A stretch of DNA of 35,811 nt from Gammaproteobacteria bacterium HGW-Gammaproteobacteria-4 (GCA_002839995.1 PGZC01000045.1:1-35811); one strand, 5' to 3'. Counted from the first letter of the stretch, positions 24,002 through 34,171 are shown. Program-made: numbers and translations. Notes: generated from the sequence alone by a model not told the origin.

Positions 24002-26961
24002 CCCATCACCCGATTGCGACCCGCCGCCTTGGCTTCATATAGCCGTTGATCGGCCCGCGACACCATGCGCTCATGATTCTGGCAGGACGCGCTGTCGGTC
24101 ACACCGATGCTGCCGGTCATGATCAACCCCGGCGCGAAGCCGCGGCAATCGATCGCTTCCACCGCGGCGCGTATCCGTTCGGCAACGGCGCGCCCATCGT
24201 CGAGCGCCAACCCGGGCAGCAGCAACGCGAACTCCTCGCCGCCCCAGCGCGCCACGTGGCACGTCGCGCCGACCTCGGCACTGCACGCGGCCAATTCCTC
24301 GCGTAGCGCTGCTGCAACCGCCTGCAACGCAGTGTCGCCCGCCTGATGCGAATAGCTGTCGTTGATGCGCTTGAAATTATCGATATCCAGCAAGGCAAAG
24401 CTCAACGGCTTGTTTCGCGTGACGCTTTCGTGGAACGCCGTCGCCAGACGCTCCTCCATGTCGCGGCGATTGCAAAGCCCGGTCAGTGCATCGGTGCGCG
24501 CCTGCTGCGCAAAGGCATCGGAATGCGCCAGAATCTGGCGATTGAGCGCCTTGAGTTCGCTGTTCTTTTCGCTCAGCGCCAGGGTGCGCTGCGCCACCTG
24601 CTCGGCCAGCTCGAGCTCGCGCACCTCCATCGCGCGCATGCGCAGACGGAACACTGCGTACAACAATGCGGCAAAGGCCAGCACCGCAATCGGAACGAAC
24701 CACGCGCGCTGGTACAGTCGCGGCGAGATCTCAAAACCCTGGATCGCCAGCGCGTCGCTCCACAGTCCGGCACGCCCGGCCGCCACCTGAAACTGGTATT
24801 TGCCCGGCGGCAGGTTGGTGTACTGCGCATTGCGCAACCGCGCGCGCTCCACCCAATCGGTTTCGAATCCCTTCAGGCGGTAGCGGTAGCGGATCTGCTC
24901 GGGGGTACGGAAGCTCAGGCTCACGTAATCGAATTCGATCTTGCGCACGCCGGGCGGCGATACGATCGGCGCGCCTGCAGGCAGGTACTGGCCATCGACA
25001 CGGATGCCTTCGATCACCACCGGCGGCGGCGAGAACTGATACTTCGCCAGTTTGTCCGGCTGGATCACGGCCGCACCCTTGGCCGTTGCCACCCACAAAC
25101 TGCCGTCGCGCGCCAGCAGCGCCGCCGGCCCGGAGCCGCCATTGCACTGCGCGCTGCCCATGCCGTCGGCTTCGGTGAACTGACGACTGGGCAGTTCATC
25201 CATCCGCCCCGCCATCACCGCCTCGACGTCGTTGCGGCGCAACTGGATCACGCCCGAGTTGGAGGTCAGCCAGAAATTGTCGTAGGCATCGGTGATCACC
25301 TGGAACACGGTAATCACCGGCAATCCCTCCGACTTGCCCAGCACCGCCGCCTTGCCATCGCGCCAGCGCACCAGGCCGCGATCGGTGGCAAACCACATCG
25401 TGCCATCGGCGTCTTCGTGCATGCCGAACACATCCTGTGCCCCGTTCATGTCGGACAGGTCGATGGCGGTGACGACGCCATCCTGGATCCATGCCGCGCC
25501 ATTGGCAGTGCCGATCCAGATCCGCCCGTCACGGGCCTGGTACAGGCTGACCACGAAGTTGCGCGGCAGGCCCTGCTCGCGCGTATACACCGTTGTCTTG
25601 CCATCCTTGACGTGCGCCAGGCCGCGCGCAACACCCACCCACAGGCTGCCATCGCGATCGACCAGCAGCGCGCGTACCTGGCTCGCCCACAGATCATCGC
25701 CCAGCGTCGTTTGCTGGCTGACGATCGCGCCGTCTTTCCAGTGGATCAAGCCCTTGGAATACATGCCGACCCACAGACTGCCATCGCGGTCTTCGGCCAG
25801 GCTGAGGATGGCATCGCCGCCCAGCCCGGTATCGCCGCCAACGGCGGTAATCGCCTCGTTGCGCCAACGATCCAGACCGCCGCTGCTGCCGATCAGGATG
25901 TCGCCATTCCGGGTTTGCAGCAACGCGCGCACATAGTCGTTGGACAGACCCAATTGCCGGTCGTAGCTGATGAACGGCGTGTCGGCCAGCCGCACCAGCC
26001 CGGCATTGGTACCGACCCAGACATTGTCCTCGCTATCGACAAACAACGAGGGCACCCGGTTATTGGGCAAACCCATGCCGGTATCGATGCGCTCCAGCCC
26101 ACGGCCGCTGCTGAAGCGCATCAAGCCGCGGTTGACGGTACCCATCCAGACAGCGCCGTCCTTGCCGACTTTCAGGCTGGCCACGGCTTCATCGGGCATA
26201 TCGGCGGATATCGACTGGAATCGCCCGCCCATGCCGTGGAACACGCCGTGCTCGGTGCCCACATACAACACACCTTCGCCGCTTTGTGCGATCGTGAAAA
26301 CCGCGCCCTTGGGCAATCCGTGCGCCTGATCGAAACGCAGTATGCGATCCCCTTCCACGCGCACCAGCCCATCGCCGGTGCCTACCCACACCACGTCGGT
26401 ATGATCGACAAACACGGCATAGGTGATCCCGGAATCTTCGCCCGACGAGATGTCGATTGCGCGAATGATGCCGTCCACACCGATACGCGACACGCCCTCG
26501 CTTTCGTGCGCCACCCAGACATTGCCGGCGCGGTCTTCGGCGACCGCCATCGCCTCGTTCTGGGCCAGGCCATCGGCCTTGGTGTAGCTTTGCCAGACGT
26601 CGCGACGACGCACACTGACACCACCGCGCGAGGTGGCCACCAGCAGGTTGCCGCTCGCGCCCACAGCAACGGCGCGGATGCCGTTGTCGCGCAGCTCGGG
26701 AATCTCGCGGCCGCCGAAGGTACGAAACTCCTGCCCGTTGTAGCGCACCAGCCCTTCCCAGGTGGCGAACCACAAATAGCCTTCCGGCGTTTGCGCAATG
26801 CCGTTCACCTGGTTGTGCGGCAAGCCATCGCGGGTGGTCCACACCTCACGCGAATAGGTCGCCAGTGCCTTGCTGTCGATGGCGATCGCACTGCCGGCGG
26901 ACAACAACAGCCCCAGCGCGGCAAGCAACACCCTTTGCGACATCCGCAACAGACCGGACAT
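23998..26961 (-). CDS. Two-component-propeller sensor diguanylate cyclase
   Basis: 987 residues. A signal peptide (to about residue 28) precedes two seven-bladed Reg_prop-type propellers (about 35-680) made of repeats such as DRDGSLWVG and a Y_Y_Y domain (about 685-745). These are followed by a transmembrane helix (752-771), a coiled coil (about 780-815) and a GGDEF domain (from about 822) with active-site GGEEF (907-911). The propeller should be periplasmic and the GGDEF cytosolic, making c-di-GMP in response to an unknown ligand. The RxxD inhibitory site is not found at its usual place before GGEEF (GATC stands there), so product inhibition may be lost. orn ends seven bases upstream, and modA overlaps downstream. 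ATG at 26943 is an alternative start. Confidence 0.92.
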   Translation of the reverse strand: MSGLLRMSQRVLLAALGLLLSAGSAIAIDSKALATYSREVWTTRDGLPHNQVNGIAQTPEGYLWFATWEGLVRYNGQEFRTFGGREIPELRDNGIRAVAVGASGNLLVATSRGGVSVRRRDVWQSYTKADGLAQNEAMAVAEDRAGNVWVAHESEGVSRIGVDGIIRAIDISSGEDSGITYAVFVDHTDVVWVGTGDGLVRVEGDRILRFDQAHGLPKGAVFTIAQSGEGVLYVGTEHGVFHGMGGRFQSISADMPDEAVASLKVGKDGAVWMGTVNRGLMRFSSGRGLERIDTGMGLPNNRVPSLFVDSEDNVWVGTNAGLVRLADTPFISYDRQLGLSNDYVRALLQTRNGDILIGSSGGLDRWRNEAITAVGGDTGLGGDAILSLAEDRDGSLWVGMYSKGLIHWKDGAIVSQQTTLGDDLWASQVRALLVDRDGSLWVGVARGLAHVKDGKTTVYTREQGLPRNFVVSLYQARDGRIWIGTANGAAWIQDGVVTAIDLSDMNGAQDVFGMHEDADGTMWFATDRGLVRWRDGKAAVLGKSEGLPVITVFQVITDAYDNFWLTSNSGVIQLRRNDVEAVMAGRMDELPSRQFTEADGMGSAQCNGGSGPAALLARDGSLWVATAKGAAVIQPDKLAKYQFSPPPVVIEGIRVDGQYLPAGAPIVSPPGVRKIEFDYVSLSFRTPEQIRYRYRLKGFETDWVERARLRNAQYTNLPPGKYQFQVAAGRAGLWSDALAIQGFEISPRLYQRAWFVPIAVLAFAALLYAVFRLRMRAMEVRELELAEQVAQRTLALSEKNSELKALNRQILAHSDAFAQQARTDALTGLCNRRDMEERLATAFHESVTRNKPLSFALLDIDNFKRINDSYSHQAGDTALQAVAAALREELAACSAEVGATCHVARWGGEEFALLLPGLALDDGRAVAERIRAAVEAIDCRGFAPGLIMTGSIGVTDSASCQNHERMVSRADQRLYEAKAAGRNRVMG

Positions 26962-26967
26962 GATCGA

Positions 26968-27540
26968 TCAGCTCCCCGTCATACCGCCAAGCGCGCCCAT
27001 GTGCCGGCGATAATGACGCAATTCGGCGATCGATTCCTCGATATCCGACAGCGCGGTATGGGTGCCGGTTTTGTTCACGCCGCTCAGCACCTGCGGCGCC
27101 CAGCGCCGGGCCAGCTCCTTGAGCGTGCTCACATCCAGATTGCGGTAGTGGAAATAGCGCTCCAGCAGCGGCATCTGGCGCACCAGAAAGCGACGGTCCT
27201 GGCAGATCGAGTTGCCGCAGATCGGCGACTTCCCGGCCGGCACCCAGCGCGCCAGAAAATCCAGCGTCGCCTGCTCGGCCTGGGCATGCGCGCAGTCCGA
27301 ATCCAGCACTTTTTGCCACAGACCGGACTTGCCGTGGGTGTTGCGGTTCCATTCGTCCATCGCCTGCAAACGCGACAACGGATGCCGGATCGCCAATTCG
27401 GGCCCGCACGCCAACACGTTCAGGTCGGCATCGGTTACCAGCGTCGCGATCTCGATGATCGAATCGCTATCCGGGTCCAGCCCGGTCATTTCCAGGTCGA
27501 TCCAGATCAGGTTGTTGTCGCTGCATTGCGCGTCGGTCAT
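26968..27540 (-). CDS. orn: Oligoribonuclease
   Basis: 190 residues (E. coli 181). The DEDDh exonuclease residues are visible: Asp15 and Glu17 in [12 protein letters not shown], Asp115 in SICQDRRF, and His161 and Asp166 in [12 protein letters not shown]. Orn degrades two-nucleotide RNAs, the last step of RNA decay, and in gammaproteobacteria it hydrolyses pGpG, the product of c-di-GMP breakdown. It heads the run that continues with the diguanylate cyclase and modABC. Confidence 0.95.
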   Translation of the reverse strand: MTDAQCSDNNLIWIDLEMTGLDPDSDSIIEIATLVTDADLNVLACGPELAIRHPLSRLQAMDEWNRNTHGKSGLWQKVLDSDCAHAQAEQATLDFLARWVPAGKSPICGNSICQDRRFLVRQMPLLERYFHYRNLDVSTLKELARRWAPQVLSGVNKTGTHTALSDIEESIAELRHYRRHMGALGGMTGS

Positions 27541-27644
27541 ATCGATCCATGCCTGTCGCCGGCAATTGCGGCATCATACGTCAGCCGCGCGTCGCGTATG
27601 TACCCAACGGATGCCATGGCCCCCGCAACCCGACACGACAGGCA

Positions 27645-28880
<1,236 letters not shown>

Positions 28881-28906
28881 CGCGGCATTTACGCTCGAGA
28901 ATACGC

Positions 28907-28916
28907 ACTTTAAAGT
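28907..28916. promoter_or_regulatory. Short palindrome upstream of the AbrB-type antitoxin
   Basis: ACTTTAAAGT is a perfect 10-base palindrome 27 bases before the antitoxin ATG, with TATTCT as a possible -10 just downstream on the minus strand. It is a candidate operator for autoregulation; the length is short enough for chance. Confidence 0.3.
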
Positions 28917-28929
28917 AAGGTAACGTGGC

Positions 28930-29010
28930 TCACACGCGCGAGCACGGATAGGCAGGCTTGATATAGGTATGCACCAGCAGGCGAGCGGTATCGAGATAGA
29001 CCTGATTCAC
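28930..29010 (-). pseudogene. AbiEii toxin remnant (first dozen codons)
   Basis: A GTG overlapping the AbiEi stop (GTGA) opens a frame beginning MNQVYLDTARLL, the start expected of AbiEii nucleotidyltransferase toxins. After that it turns into HTYIKPAYPCSRV and stops. The full toxin would be about 300 residues, with its nucleotidyltransferase motif well downstream, so nothing functional remains. Identification rests on a short match plus the overlap with abiEi. Confidence 0.6.
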
Positions 29011-29692
29011 GGTTTGAGCACCAGCAGGCCACCGGCCGATTGCGAGACCCACGCTCGGCTGCTGCCCGTCGGCAGTGTGGCGGGATCAAGTTTGGCAAAC
29101 CACGGCAGGGAAAGTTCGCGGCCAAGTTGGAGACACAGACGCACGGTCTTGACGCTGTTTCGGCAAGTTCGCGGGCCTCCTGCAATGTCTGGCGTACGCC
29201 GACCTCGCTCAGCAATTCCAACAATGCGCGCTCTGGCGCAGACACCTGCGGCGCTCCGCTGCGGTTCTCGAACGTTCCGACGTGGAGCAACGCGTCGGGC
29301 CGCTCATCGAACAGGCGTTTGCGATGGTAGTCGGCCGGGAAGCGCTCGGCGAACCAATCCGGCAAGCGCCCGGCTGACCAGCCGTACAGATTCAGCACCG
29401 GCCGTTGCGGCACGTATTGGCGCACGCCGTACCAGTCGAGCGCCGACTTGCCGCCGACGTGCAAACCGGCGAACTTGCGCTGCAACAGAACGAGACAAGG
29501 ATGCAGGCCAAGGACATCGTTGGGTCGGCAATAGACACCGCGCGTCAGCCGCGTGAGCCAACCGGCTCGTACGTAATGAACCGCCAAATCCGCGGAGATG
29601 CCCAGCGCCGCCAGATCTTCCGACGCCAACGGTGTCCCCGATGCCAAATGGGCGTAGAGAGTTTTTAGTTTGCTTGCGCCAGTCGTAGCCAT
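29007..29692 (-). pseudogene. AbiEi-type antitoxin, frameshifted
   Basis: The first frame runs from ATG 29692 with an AbiEi-like N-terminal winged helix (LASEDLAALGI, GWLTRLTRGVYCRP) and the antitoxin domain through SAPERALLELLSEVG and LQEARELAETA (to about 29155). The remaining homology continues in another frame from about 29153 (VKTVRLCLQLGRELSLPW) and ends LLVLKP at stop 29009-29007. The join lacks about 15-20 residues normally seen between these parts, so a small out-of-frame deletion is likely. The unbroken frame otherwise reads into arginine- and cysteine-rich nonsense to 28910. AbiEi is both repressor and antitoxin of the type IV AbiE phage-defence system; the N-terminal DNA-binding part could survive. 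Confidence 0.72.
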
Positions 29693-29734
29693 ACTGCGAT
29701 TGATAGCATTTTTTTCCGACCCTATCAAGTTTGA

Positions 29735-29765
29735 ATTATATCGCCAAATCGTAGTTTAGCTACGA
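29735..29765 (-). promoter_or_regulatory. Promoter and putative operator of the abiE relic
   Basis: On the minus strand a perfect -10 TATAAT (29740-29735) lies 43 bases before the AbiEi ATG. Just upstream, TCGTAG-TTTAG-CTACGA (29749-29765) is an inverted repeat covering the expected -35 region. AbiEi proteins repress their own promoter through inverted repeats, so this fits. The surrounding stretch (about 29690-29800) is clearly AT-richer than the rest of the window, suggesting transferred DNA. Confidence 0.5.
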
Positions 29766-29769
29766 AAAA

Positions 29770-29922
29770 ATGCATATATCAAAATTTTCGCTTTTTCCCC
29801 GCAAGCCCGATTTACTGGACGAAATCGGGGGTCGCTTCAACCAGACGCGCGCCTGGAGCCTGTTGGACTTGACCGATCGTAACGAGGGAGGGCTCACGAA
29901 TTTCGGATCACGACTAGAATAG
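29770..29922 (+). CDS. Possible small ORF, 50 codons, unrecognised
   Basis: An open frame from ATG 29770 to TAG encodes 50 residues beginning MHISKFSLFPRKPDLLDEIG and ending TNFGSRLE. The first eight codons are AT-rich, the rest look like host codon use, and no ribosome site is visible. It is divergent from the abiEi relic and shares its AT-rich promoter region. It could be the stub of another gene or chance; I recognise no family. Confidence 0.25.
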   Translation: MHISKFSLFPRKPDLLDEIGGRFNQTRAWSLLDLTDRNEGGLTNFGSRLE

Positions 29923-29949
29923 CCGCTCTTTCCGCGATCGATGAGCGCA

Positions 29950-30495
29950 ATGGCACCCAAGGCCACCGTCTACAAGGTCGAGTTGCAGGTCAGCGACATG
30001 GACCGCAATTACTACGCCGAGCACAATCTCACCCTGGCCCAGCACCCGTCGGAAACCGCGCAGCGCCTGATGACGCGGCTGCTGGCGTTCGCCTGGTTTG
30101 CCAGCGAACGGCTGGAATTCGGCCGCGGCCTCAGCGATGAGAGCGAGCCGGACCTGTGGCTGCGCGATTACACCGGCGACATCGAGCACTGGATCGATCT
30201 GGGGCAGCCCGACGAATCGCGCATTCGCAAGGCCTGCGGCCGCGCCCGCCAGGTCGCGGTGGTGACTTACAGCGGCAACAGCGCGGATATCTGGTGGGGC
30301 AAGCAGGGCGGCGCGCTGGCGCGGCTGAAAAACCTCACCGTGCTCGATTTCGATGCCGCCACGATCGATGCGCTGACGGCGCAGCTGCAACGTGGCATGC
30401 GCTTCACCGCGATGATCCAGGATGGCGAGCTGCAACTGATGAGCGAGAGCAACACCGTCGCGATCACGCCACGCCTGCGCATGGCGCCGGCCTGA
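29950..30495 (+). CDS. yaeQ: YaeQ family protein
   Basis: 181 residues, the length of E. coli YaeQ, starting MAPKATVYKVEL (E. coli MALKATIYK). Conserved stretches are LTLAQHPSETAQRLMTRLLAF, LWLRDYTGDIEHWIDLGQPD and SADIWW. The fold belongs to the PD-(D/E)XK nuclease superfamily; the cellular role is uncertain. An in-frame ATG at 29941 would add three residues; I prefer 29950 because it matches the family start. The flavoprotein gene follows after 17 bases. Confidence 0.9.
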   Translation: MAPKATVYKVELQVSDMDRNYYAEHNLTLAQHPSETAQRLMTRLLAFAWFASERLEFGRGLSDESEPDLWLRDYTGDIEHWIDLGQPDESRIRKACGRARQVAVVTYSGNSADIWWGKQGGALARLKNLTVLDFDAATIDALTAQLQRGMRFTAMIQDGELQLMSESNTVAITPRLRMAPA

Positions 30496-30512
30496 CAGCG
30501 GCGCAGATCGGC

Positions 30513-31694
30513 ATGGAGCACGTTGATGTCGCGATTGTCGGCGGCGGCGCCGCCGGCCTGATGTGCGCGATCCGCGCCGGCCAGCGCGGCAAGCGGGTGC
30601 GTGTGATCGAGCACGCCAATCGCGTCGGCAAGAAGATCCTGATGTCGGGCGGCGGCCGCTGCAATTTCACCAACACCGGCACCACGCCGGCCAATTTCCT
30701 CTCGGCCAATCCGCATTTTTGCAAGTCGGCGCTGGCGCGCTACACGCCGTCGCATTTCATCGAACTGGTGGACCGGCATCGCATTGCCTGGCACGAGAAA
30801 GAACTGGGTCAGTTGTTTTGCGACGACTCCTCGAAACAGATCGTGGCGATGCTGCTCGATGAATGTGCGACCGCTGGCGTGCAAGTACAAACCGATTGCC
30901 ATATCGAGCGGGTGCAATGCGACGACAGCGGTGCGTTTCGCCTGAATACCAGTGCCGGTTCGATCACGGCGCTGGCGCTGGTGGTCGCAACCGGCGGGCT
31001 GTCGATTCCGAGCATGGGTGCCAGCGGCTTTGGTTACGATCTGGCGCGGCAGTTCGGCCACAGCGTGTTGCCGACGCGTGCCGGTCTGGTGCCGCTGACG
31101 CTCAGCGGCACGCACAAGGAACGCTTCGCGGAACTGAGCGGCGTGGCGCTGCCGGTGACCGCGACCTGCAATGGCCAGAGCTTCAGCAACTTCATGCTGA
31201 TTACCCACCGCGGTATCAGTGGCCCGGCGATCTTGCAGATTTCATCGTACTGGCAACCCGGCGATGAACTGCGGCTCGACCTGTTGCCGGGCCACGACGC
31301 GATGCAGACCTTGCAGGCCCTGCAAGCCGAGCGCCCCGCCGCGGAGCTGAAAACCCTGCTTGCCGAGTTGCTGCCCAAACGCTTTGCGCAGCGGCTGTGC
31401 GAGCACTGGCTGCACAACAAGCCGATCCGGCAGTTCAACCTGCCCGAACTCAGGCAGGTGGCGGAGCGATTGCAGCGCTTCGCGCTGATCGCCAGCGGTA
31501 CGGAAGGTTATCGCACCGCCGAGGTGACGCTGGGCGGGGTCGATAGCAACGAAATTTCATCGAGCACCATGCAATCGCGGAAAGTGCCCGGCCTGTATTT
31601 CATCGGCGAGGTGCTCGATGTCACCGGCTGGCTCGGCGGCTACAACTTTCAGTGGGCGTGGGCATCGGGGCATGCGGCTGGCGAGGCGGTGTAA
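30513..31694 (+). CDS. HI0933/YhiN family FAD-dependent oxidoreductase
   Basis: 393 residues. The N-terminal dinucleotide site DVAIVGGGAAGLMCAI starts at residue 5. The family hallmark GKKILMSGGGRCNFTN lies near 40-55, and the C-terminal FAD contact is GEVLDVTGWLGGYNFQWAW. This large family (E. coli YhiN) is abundant but its substrate is unknown. The gene sits 17 bases after yaeQ and is probably in one transcript with it. It converges with hemC, the gap holding a GTAGCCCGGG repeat and a weak ACGACG/CGTCGT hairpin. Confidence 0.9.
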   Translation: MEHVDVAIVGGGAAGLMCAIRAGQRGKRVRVIEHANRVGKKILMSGGGRCNFTNTGTTPANFLSANPHFCKSALARYTPSHFIELVDRHRIAWHEKELGQLFCDDSSKQIVAMLLDECATAGVQVQTDCHIERVQCDDSGAFRLNTSAGSITALALVVATGGLSIPSMGASGFGYDLARQFGHSVLPTRAGLVPLTLSGTHKERFAELSGVALPVTATCNGQSFSNFMLITHRGISGPAILQISSYWQPGDELRLDLLPGHDAMQTLQALQAERPAAELKTLLAELLPKRFAQRLCEHWLHNKPIRQFNLPELRQVAERLQRFALIASGTEGYRTAEVTLGGVDSNEISSSTMQSRKVPGLYFIGEVLDVTGWLGGYNFQWAWASGHAAGEAV

Positions 31695-31787
31695 TGATGC
31701 GCCAGACGGTCGAACGGCGTTTGTAATCCCGCGTCACGACGTAACGCAGCGTCGTAATGATTGGCGCAACGATGCGGATTTACCGCG

Positions 31788-31826
31788 GCCCCGGGTTTCG
31801 GCCCGGTGGGCCTCATCCCGGGCTAC
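31788..31826. repeat. GTAGCCCGGG palindromic repeat, copy 3 (inverted)
   Basis: On the minus strand it reads GTAGCCCGGGATGAGGCC and ends AAACCCGGGG, the same family as the copies at 12984 and 21401. Its TAG (31825-31823) is the hemC stop codon, the same arrangement as at mscS. Confidence 0.8.
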
Positions 31827-32746
31827 ACCGCCACGTACGCCTGCAACAACGCGCCAGCGCCCTGCGCAAACAACGCGGCGGCAACCCGCTGGCCCAGGGC
31901 ATCGGCCTGATCGGCGGCGGCATCGGCCTCGGCGCGAATCACCGCGCCGCTGGCGACATCGCCGACCAGCCCGACCAGATGCAGGCCGGCACCGGTCAGC
32001 GTGGCATGCGCCGCGACCGGCACATGGCAACTGCCATGCAGGGCGCGGTTCATGGCGCGCTCGGCTTCGACGCAGCGGCGGGTATCGCGGTGATCCAGGC
32101 TCGCCAGCAACGCGATCGCATCGTGGGCATCGTCGCGGCATTCGATCGCGATCGCGCCCTGCGCCACCGCCGGCAACCACTGCGGCGCGCTGAGCCGGCT
32201 GCGAATGCGCGCGGAAAACCCGAGACGATCCAGCCCGGCGCAAGCCAGGATGATGGCATCGAAACTTCCGTCATCGAGCCGCGCCAGCCGGGTGTTGACG
32301 TTGCCGCGCAGGTCGAGCAATTGCAGGTCGGGGCGGAAGGCGCGCAACTGTGCCTGTCGGCGCAATGCCGAGGTGCCGACCCGCGCACCCGCCGGTAACG
32401 CGGCCAGCGAGTCGTAGTGATTGGACACCAGGGCATCGAACGGATCGGCGCGCTCCAGAATGGCTGCCAGCGTGAACGGCCCGTCGAGCTGCATCGGCAC
32501 GTCCTTGAGCGAGTGCACGGCGGCATCGGCCTCACCGGCCAGCATCGCCACTTCAAGCTCCTTCAGGAACAGCCCTTTGCCGCCGATCGCCGCCAGCGAG
32601 CGATCCAGCACCTGATCGCCACGCGTGCTCATCGGCACCAGTTGCACCTCAAGGCCGGGGTGAGCGGCGCGCAGGCGGGCGGCCACATGTTCGGTTTGCC
32701 ACAGGGCAAGCGCGCTCTTGCGCGTTGCCAGACGCAGGGTTTTCAA
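31823..32746 (-). CDS. hemC: Hydroxymethylbilane synthase (porphobilinogen deaminase)
   Basis: 307 residues (E. coli 313). Catalytic Asp82 is in VHSLKDVPM, and Cys240 in [10 protein letters not shown] anchors the dipyrromethane cofactor. [13 protein letters not shown] opens the protein. It polymerises four porphobilinogen into hydroxymethylbilane for haem synthesis. It lies ten bases after algR, the linkage known from Pseudomonas. No hemD follows; the stop codon is supplied by a palindromic repeat. Confidence 0.96.
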   Translation of the reverse strand: MKTLRLATRKSALALWQTEHVAARLRAAHPGLEVQLVPMSTRGDQVLDRSLAAIGGKGLFLKELEVAMLAGEADAAVHSLKDVPMQLDGPFTLAAILERADPFDALVSNHYDSLAALPAGARVGTSALRRQAQLRAFRPDLQLLDLRGNVNTRLARLDDGSFDAIILACAGLDRLGFSARIRSRLSAPQWLPAVAQGAIAIECRDDAHDAIALLASLDHRDTRRCVEAERAMNRALHGSCHVPVAAHATLTGAGLHLVGLVGDVASGAVIRAEADAAADQADALGQRVAAALFAQGAGALLQAYVAV

Positions 32747-32756
32747 GGTGAAATCC

Positions 32757-33512
32757 TCACAGATGTTTCAATCGTTCGCGCAAGCCGGGCAGACAGCGAC
32801 GGCTGACTTCCAGCGGGCCAGCGCCGGAGCGCAAGCGGATGCTCGCATGGCCGTCGCCATCGCGATCCAGTTGCGCCACTTCATCGCACACCACCAGACA
32901 ACTGCGGTGCACACGCACCAGGCGATCGGGGAATTCTTCCTCCAGCGCCTTGAGCGAATCCTCGATCAGATCTTCGCCGTGGGCATGATGGACCACGACA
33001 TATTTTTCTTCGGCGACGAAATAATGTGCATCGACGAGCGGAATCAAACGCAGGCTACCGCCGAGCCGTGCCGAAAGATGGCTGCGCGCGCGCGTGGTGC
33101 CGCGCAGCGTGTCGGCATCGGCGGCTGAAAACCGTCGCGCTCGCGCCAGCGCCTGGCTCAACCGCTCGGCGCGGATCGGCTTGAGCAGGTAATCGAGGGC
33201 GCCGGCTTCGAATGCCGCCAGCGCATGGGCGTCGTAGGCGGTGCAGAACACCACGGCAGGCGGCTGATCCAGCCGCACCATGTGCCGGGCGGCTTCCAGG
33301 CCATCCATCACCGGCATGGCGATGTCCATCAACACCACGTCCACGGCCAGTTCCTGCATCCGAGCGATGGCTTCGCGGCCATCGGCCGCCTCGCCCACCA
33401 CGTGCGCGCCGTCGATCTCTGCCAGCAGGTCGCGCAGACGCCGCCGTGCCGGTGCCTCGTCGTCGACAATCAACACCCGTAGCGCGGGCGGCTGGGGCAA
33501 GCTTTGGCTCAT
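32757..33512 (-). CDS. algR: AlgR-like LytTR response regulator
   Basis: 251 residues (Pseudomonas AlgR 248). The receiver domain has acidic Asp17/Asp18 ([10 protein letters not shown]), phosphoacceptor Asp63 ([11 protein letters not shown]), Thr91 and Lys111 (YLLKPIR). A LytTR DNA-binding domain covers about 148-251 ([22 protein letters not shown]). AlgR regulates the fimU-pilVWXY1Y2E operon and other genes in Pseudomonas, with AlgZ/FimS as partner. Here the likely kinase gene is at 7276-8337, beside the minor-pilin operon. ATG overlaps the carboxylesterase stop by four bases. Confidence 0.92.
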   Translation of the reverse strand: MSQSLPQPPALRVLIVDDEAPARRRLRDLLAEIDGAHVVGEAADGREAIARMQELAVDVVLMDIAMPVMDGLEAARHMVRLDQPPAVVFCTAYDAHALAAFEAGALDYLLKPIRAERLSQALARARRFSAADADTLRGTTRARSHLSARLGGSLRLIPLVDAHYFVAEEKYVVVHHAHGEDLIEDSLKALEEEFPDRLVRVHRSCLVVCDEVAQLDRDGDGHASIRLRSGAGPLEVSRRCLPGLRERLKHL

Positions 33513-34171
33513 CCCTGAAACCGTTGATCAAGCCACTGCCGGATGTCGTCGATCTCATCGGGGCAAACGGCATGCGGCATCGGATAGGTCCGCCATTGCA
33601 CCGGCACACCCATCGCAGTCAACGCATCGCGGCTGCGTTCGCCCAAATCCAGCGTCACCACAGGATCGACTTGCCCATGCGCCATGAACACCGGTGTGCC
33701 GCGCCCGGCCGCGGTCGCTTCGGCCGGTGTTTGCGCTGCCAGCGGCAGATAGGTGGACAGCGCCATCACCCCGGCGACCGCCTGCTGCCGGCGCAATGCC
33801 GCGGACAACACGATCGCACCGCCCTGCGAAAACCCGGCGAGAATGACGCGCGAGGCCGGGATGCCGCGTTCGCCCTCGCGTGCAATCAGCGCCTCCACCT
33901 GCGCAATCGACTCGCGCACACCCTGCTCGTCGGCACGCTGATCGATCGACATGCTGCGGATGTCGTACCAGGCGCGCATGCGCATACCGCCGTTGATCGT
34001 CACCTGCCGCAGCGGCGCATGCGGAAACACGAAACGCAATGCCGGCCAACCGGAGCGCAGCAATTGCGGCACGATCGGCGCGAAATCGTTGCCATCGGCG
34101 CCCAGGCCATGCAGCCACAGCACACACCATTGCGGCTCGGCGCCGGTTTGCTGCTCGACGGTTTCCAACAT
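33509..34171 (-). CDS. Alpha/beta-hydrolase carboxylesterase (phospholipase/carboxylesterase family)
   Basis: 220 residues. The nucleophile elbow GFSQGG, Asp in HGQVDPVV and His in PMPHAVCPDE form the catalytic triad, and LWLHGLGADGNDF supplies the oxyanion hole. This is the Abhydrolase_2 family (Pseudomonas carboxylesterase II), which cleaves short-chain and aryl esters. ATG 34171 has AGGAG eight bases upstream, which decides the start over upstream in-frame codons. It is the first gene of an operon with algR and hemC. Confidence 0.9.
   Translation of the reverse strand: MLETVEQQTGAEPQWCVLWLHGLGADGNDFAPIVPQLLRSGWPALRFVFPHAPLRQVTINGGMRMRAWYDIRSMSIDQRADEQGVRESIAQVEALIAREGERGIPASRVILAGFSQGGAIVLSAALRRQQAVAGVMALSTYLPLAAQTPAEATAAGRGTPVFMAHGQVDPVVTLDLGERSRDALTAMGVPVQWRTYPMPHAVCPDEIDDIRQWLDQRFQG

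Noticed and set aside
29760-29966. Minus-strand 68-codon frame upstream of the abiE relic
   Set aside because: It has no ribosome site, overlaps the putative promoter region and has no recognisable features.
31736-31755. ACGACG/CGTCGT hairpin as a terminator after the YhiN-like gene
   Set aside because: The stem is only six bases with no T run; the nearby GTAGCCCGGG repeat is the stronger structure.
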